From Actinomycetes bacterium (GTDB taxonomy: Bacteria; Actinomycetota; Actinomycetes; Actinomycetales; Actinomycetaceae): a stretch of DNA of 5,358 bases. The position numbers and the translations under genes were made by a program. Shown in pieces: positions 3,683 to 5,358 of the stretch. The stretch spans positions 1 to 5,358 of the forward strand of contig JAFAAX010000089.1 in the NCBI GenBank assembly GCA_023426345.1, in the 5' to 3' direction. The notes beneath the pieces were generated by a model. That model made no database searches, had not been told where the DNA came from, and saw only the letters and a list, made by a program, of their open reading frames with translations. The first letter of the stretch is position 1. Every line of letters starts with the position of its first letter.

Positions 3683-5349
3683 GCCTCCTCCTCCCAGAGC
3701 TCGAGCGGACGCGAGGCGACCTCGTCGCCGGCGACGCGCGGGAGGACGACCAGGAACGACGAGCCCACGCCCGGCTCCCCCCAGGCCTCGATGACGCCGT
3801 GGTGGAGCGCGACGTCCTCGCGGGCGATCGACAGTCCCAGCCCCGTCCCGCCCGTGGTGCGCGTGCGCGCCGGATCGGCGCGGAAGAATCGGTCGAAGAC
3901 ATGGGCGACCGTCTGCTCGCTCATGCCGACCCCGTGGTCGCGCACCCGCACGGCGACGTCCGTCTCGGAGGCTCCCACGGTGACCACGACGGGACGCCCC
4001 TCCGCGTGCTCGACGGCGTTGACCAGAAGATTGCGCAGGACCCGCTCGAGGCGGCGGACGTCCACCTCGGCGGCGCAGCGCCGGTCCGGCGCCTCGATGC
4101 GCACCTCGACGCCCAGCTGGTCGGCGAGCACCCGGTTCGCCTCGACGACCTTGCGCACGACGGTGCGCAGATCCGTGGACTCGGCGTCCAGGAGGGCCGA
4201 CTGCGCGTCGTAGCGGGAGATCTCCAGGAGATCGGCAAGCATCGACTCGAAGCGGTCGACCTGCTCGTGGAGCAGCTCGGCGGACCGCCGGGTCGCGGGG
4301 GCGAACATGTCGCGGTCCTCCCAGATGACGTCCTCCGCCATGCGGATCGTGGTCAGCGGGGTCCGCAGCTCGTGGGAGACGTCGGAGACGAAACGCTGCT
4401 GGAGGCGGGAGAGCTCGTCGTACTGGGTGATCTTGTCCTGGAGGCTGGAGGCCATGTGGTTGAAGGCGTGGCCCAGCCGCGCCATCTCGTCGGCGCCCTG
4501 GACGCCCACGCGCGTGTCCAGTTCGCCGTCGGCCAGGCGCGACGCGGCCTGCGCCGTCTCGCGCACGGGCCGCAGCAGGTGGTAGAGCACCCAGAAGGCG
4601 CCCAGCGGCAGGCCGACGATGATCGGCAGGGAGCCCAGCCCCAGCACGCGGACCACCATGTCCACGACCGTCTGCTCGGACTGGAGGGAGTAGACGATGT
4701 ACATCTCGTAGTCGCCCACGCGCGGCAGCGTCACCATCATGCCGGTGACGATCCCCGGCTGGTCGGCCCCCTCGCCGTCCCCGGGCACCCGCACGGACTG
4801 CCAGTAGGCGTGGTCCCCCTGGCGCACGTCCTGGCGGAGGTCGTCCCCGATGACGTCGCGCATCGCGGCGCTGCCGATCTCGTTGATGCGGAAATCGTCG
4901 GAGGAGTCCGGGGGGCGCATCAGCAGGACGCCCTCGGCGCCGGCCCCCGCCGCGGAGCTGCGGGCCGTCTCGACCACCTCCCGGGCGGCCTCCTGCACCT
5001 GGTCGGTGGTCGCGGCCGTCGACTGGTCGAACACGGACTGGGCCGTGGAGAAGCGCAGGGAGGCGTCCTCCAGGATGACGTCGCGCCGGTCGTCGAACAC
5101 CGAGACGCGCAGCTGGGCGGCCGCCAGGACCGCGAACAGGACGAAGATGACGGCCGTCGCCGCCGTCATCGACACCGCGATGCGCACGGACAGGGAACGC
5201 TGGACCCAGCGCACGGGCGCCCATCGCCCGAAAGCGCCGGCCACGCGCGACCACGCCGCTCCCAGGCGCCGCCGGCGCCGCGCCGCGGGACGGGCGGTCC
5301 CCGGCGCCGACGAGGGCGTCCCCCCGGTGTCAGGCCCCCCTTCCGGCAC
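3679..5349 (-). CDS. mtrB: Sensor histidine kinase MtrB (556 aa from GTG 5349)
   Basis: This membrane sensor kinase of the MtrAB two-component system phosphorylates MtrA and controls cell-wall and division genes in actinobacteria. The order is: basic cytoplasmic N-terminus (1-55), membrane helix about 57-80, extracytoplasmic sensor about 81-228, second helix about 232-257, HAMP about 258-308, then dimerisation and catalytic domains. The H-box VSDVSHELRTPLTT puts the phosphorylated His at 326. The N-box is RNLLVNAVEHAEG (439-451), the G1 box DHGVGM (471-476), the F-box VFDRFFR (484-490) and the G2 box GGTGLGLSI (500-508), so all catalytic motifs are intact. The length is close to mycobacterial MtrB (567 aa). 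The start is uncertain: GTG 5349 overlaps mtrA by 20 bp, has no visible purine-rich site in the nine bases available, and the frame stays open to the window edge; GTG 5244 (Val36) is an internal alternative. Confidence 0.95.
   Translation of the reverse strand: MPEGGPDTGGTPSSAPGTARPAARRRRRLGAAWSRVAGAFGRWAPVRWVQRSLSVRIAVSMTAATAVIFVLFAVLAAAQLRVSVFDDRRDVILEDASLRFSTAQSVFDQSTAATTDQVQEAAREVVETARSSAAGAGAEGVLLMRPPDSSDDFRINEIGSAAMRDVIGDDLRQDVRQGDHAYWQSVRVPGDGEGADQPGIVTGMMVTLPRVGDYEMYIVYSLQSEQTVVDMVVRVLGLGSLPIIVGLPLGAFWVLYHLLRPVRETAQAASRLADGELDTRVGVQGADEMARLGHAFNHMASSLQDKITQYDELSRLQQRFVSDVSHELRTPLTTIRMAEDVIWEDRDMFAPATRRSAELLHEQVDRFESMLADLLEISRYDAQSALLDAESTDLRTVVRKVVEANRVLADQLGVEVRIEAPDRRCAAEVDVRRLERVLRNLLVNAVEHAEGRPVVVTVGASETDVAVRVRDHGVGMSEQTVAHVFDRFFRADPARTRTTGGTGLGLSIAREDVALHHGVIEAWGEPGVGSSFLVVLPRVAGDEVASRPLELWEEEA
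3684..3695 (-). promoter_or_regulatory. Strong ribosome binding site of lpqB inside the mtrB 3' end
   Basis: The minus strand reads GGGAGGAGGAGG ending one base before the lpqB ATG at 3682. It offers GGGAGG at 7 bases or AGGAGG at 4 bases from the start. The same bases encode the Glu-Glu-Glu tail of MtrB, so the acidic end of the kinase is also the lpqB Shine-Dalgarno. This fixes the lpqB start and points to translational coupling. Confidence 0.85.
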
Positions 5350-5358
5350 CGTAGCCGA
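5330..5358 (-). CDS. mtrA: C-terminal end of response regulator MtrA (last 8 codons)
   Basis: In the frame one base off mtrB, the minus strand from 5358 reads two bases (TC) and then GYGAGRGA and TGA (5332-5330). OmpR-family regulators end in a wing with a V-R-G-x-G-Y-[RK]-like motif, and MtrA of M. tuberculosis ends near GVGYKAG. GYGAG fits that end, and the preceding codon ending in TC would allow the expected Val. The position immediately before mtrB is where mtrA belongs. Only the tail is visible, so the call rests on eight residues plus synteny. The usual Arg/Lys after Gly-Tyr is Gly here. Confidence 0.7.

Noticed and set aside
2561..4213. 550-codon plus-strand frame antisense to lpqB and mtrB
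   Set aside because: Typical shadow of GC-rich codon use on the opposite strand; no motif or start signal, while the minus-strand genes have clear family features.
1856..5254. A single 1132-codon minus-strand frame covering lpqB and most of mtrB
   Set aside because: The part upstream of 3682 is an off-frame reading of mtrB and is Arg/Gly/Pro-rich nonsense. Real LpqB begins at 3682 with its own ribosome site.

Overview
The window is about 5.4 kb of very GC-rich DNA whose recognisable genes all lie on the minus strand. Their order is mtrA (last 8 codons only) - mtrB - lpqB - gap - comF-like (3' end cut by the left edge). The mtrA-mtrB-lpqB cluster followed by a ComF-type phosphoribosyltransferase gene is a characteristic actinobacterial neighbourhood; in Mycobacterium tuberculosis the same genes sit between sahH and secA1. 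With the GC content and near-saturated G/C third codon positions this points to an actinobacterium. Actinomyces or a relative is my best guess, but the window alone does not prove the genus.

Right side (5358-1856): three genes read leftward with overlaps (mtrA/mtrB about 20 bp, mtrB/lpqB 4 bp, ATGA type), so they are almost certainly one translationally coupled operon. MtrB is a two-helix membrane histidine kinase that phosphorylates the response regulator MtrA. LpqB is a lipoprotein with a GerMN-like domain and a C-terminal beta-propeller, known in mycobacteria to interact with the extracytoplasmic part of MtrB and tune its signalling. Together they form an envelope and cell-division sensing module.

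Middle (1855-768): about 1.09 kb without a convincing gene. This is the unusual part. It carries roughly 15 copies of a ~19-bp repeat, consensus GAGTTCGGTACCTGTGGCA, in both orientations. Three neighbouring copies pair head-to-head as hairpins, one of them a 22-bp stem with a 6-nt loop. A run of four copies forms a ~22-bp tandem array near the lpqB end. Two forward copies (1429-1469) and the reverse array (1728-1813) bracket a ~385-bp segment that also holds an internal inverted repeat, so this part looks like a fold-back or MITE-like element. A 20-bp tandem duplication straddles the lpqB stop codon.

Left side (767-1): a ComF-family protein, also leftward, with a zinc-ribbon-like pair of CxxC motifs, a Pro/Ser-rich N-terminal extension and an unusual ~65-residue linker. 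Its PRPP-binding loop lies outside the window.

No tRNA, rRNA, CRISPR array, transposase or T-tailed terminator was seen.
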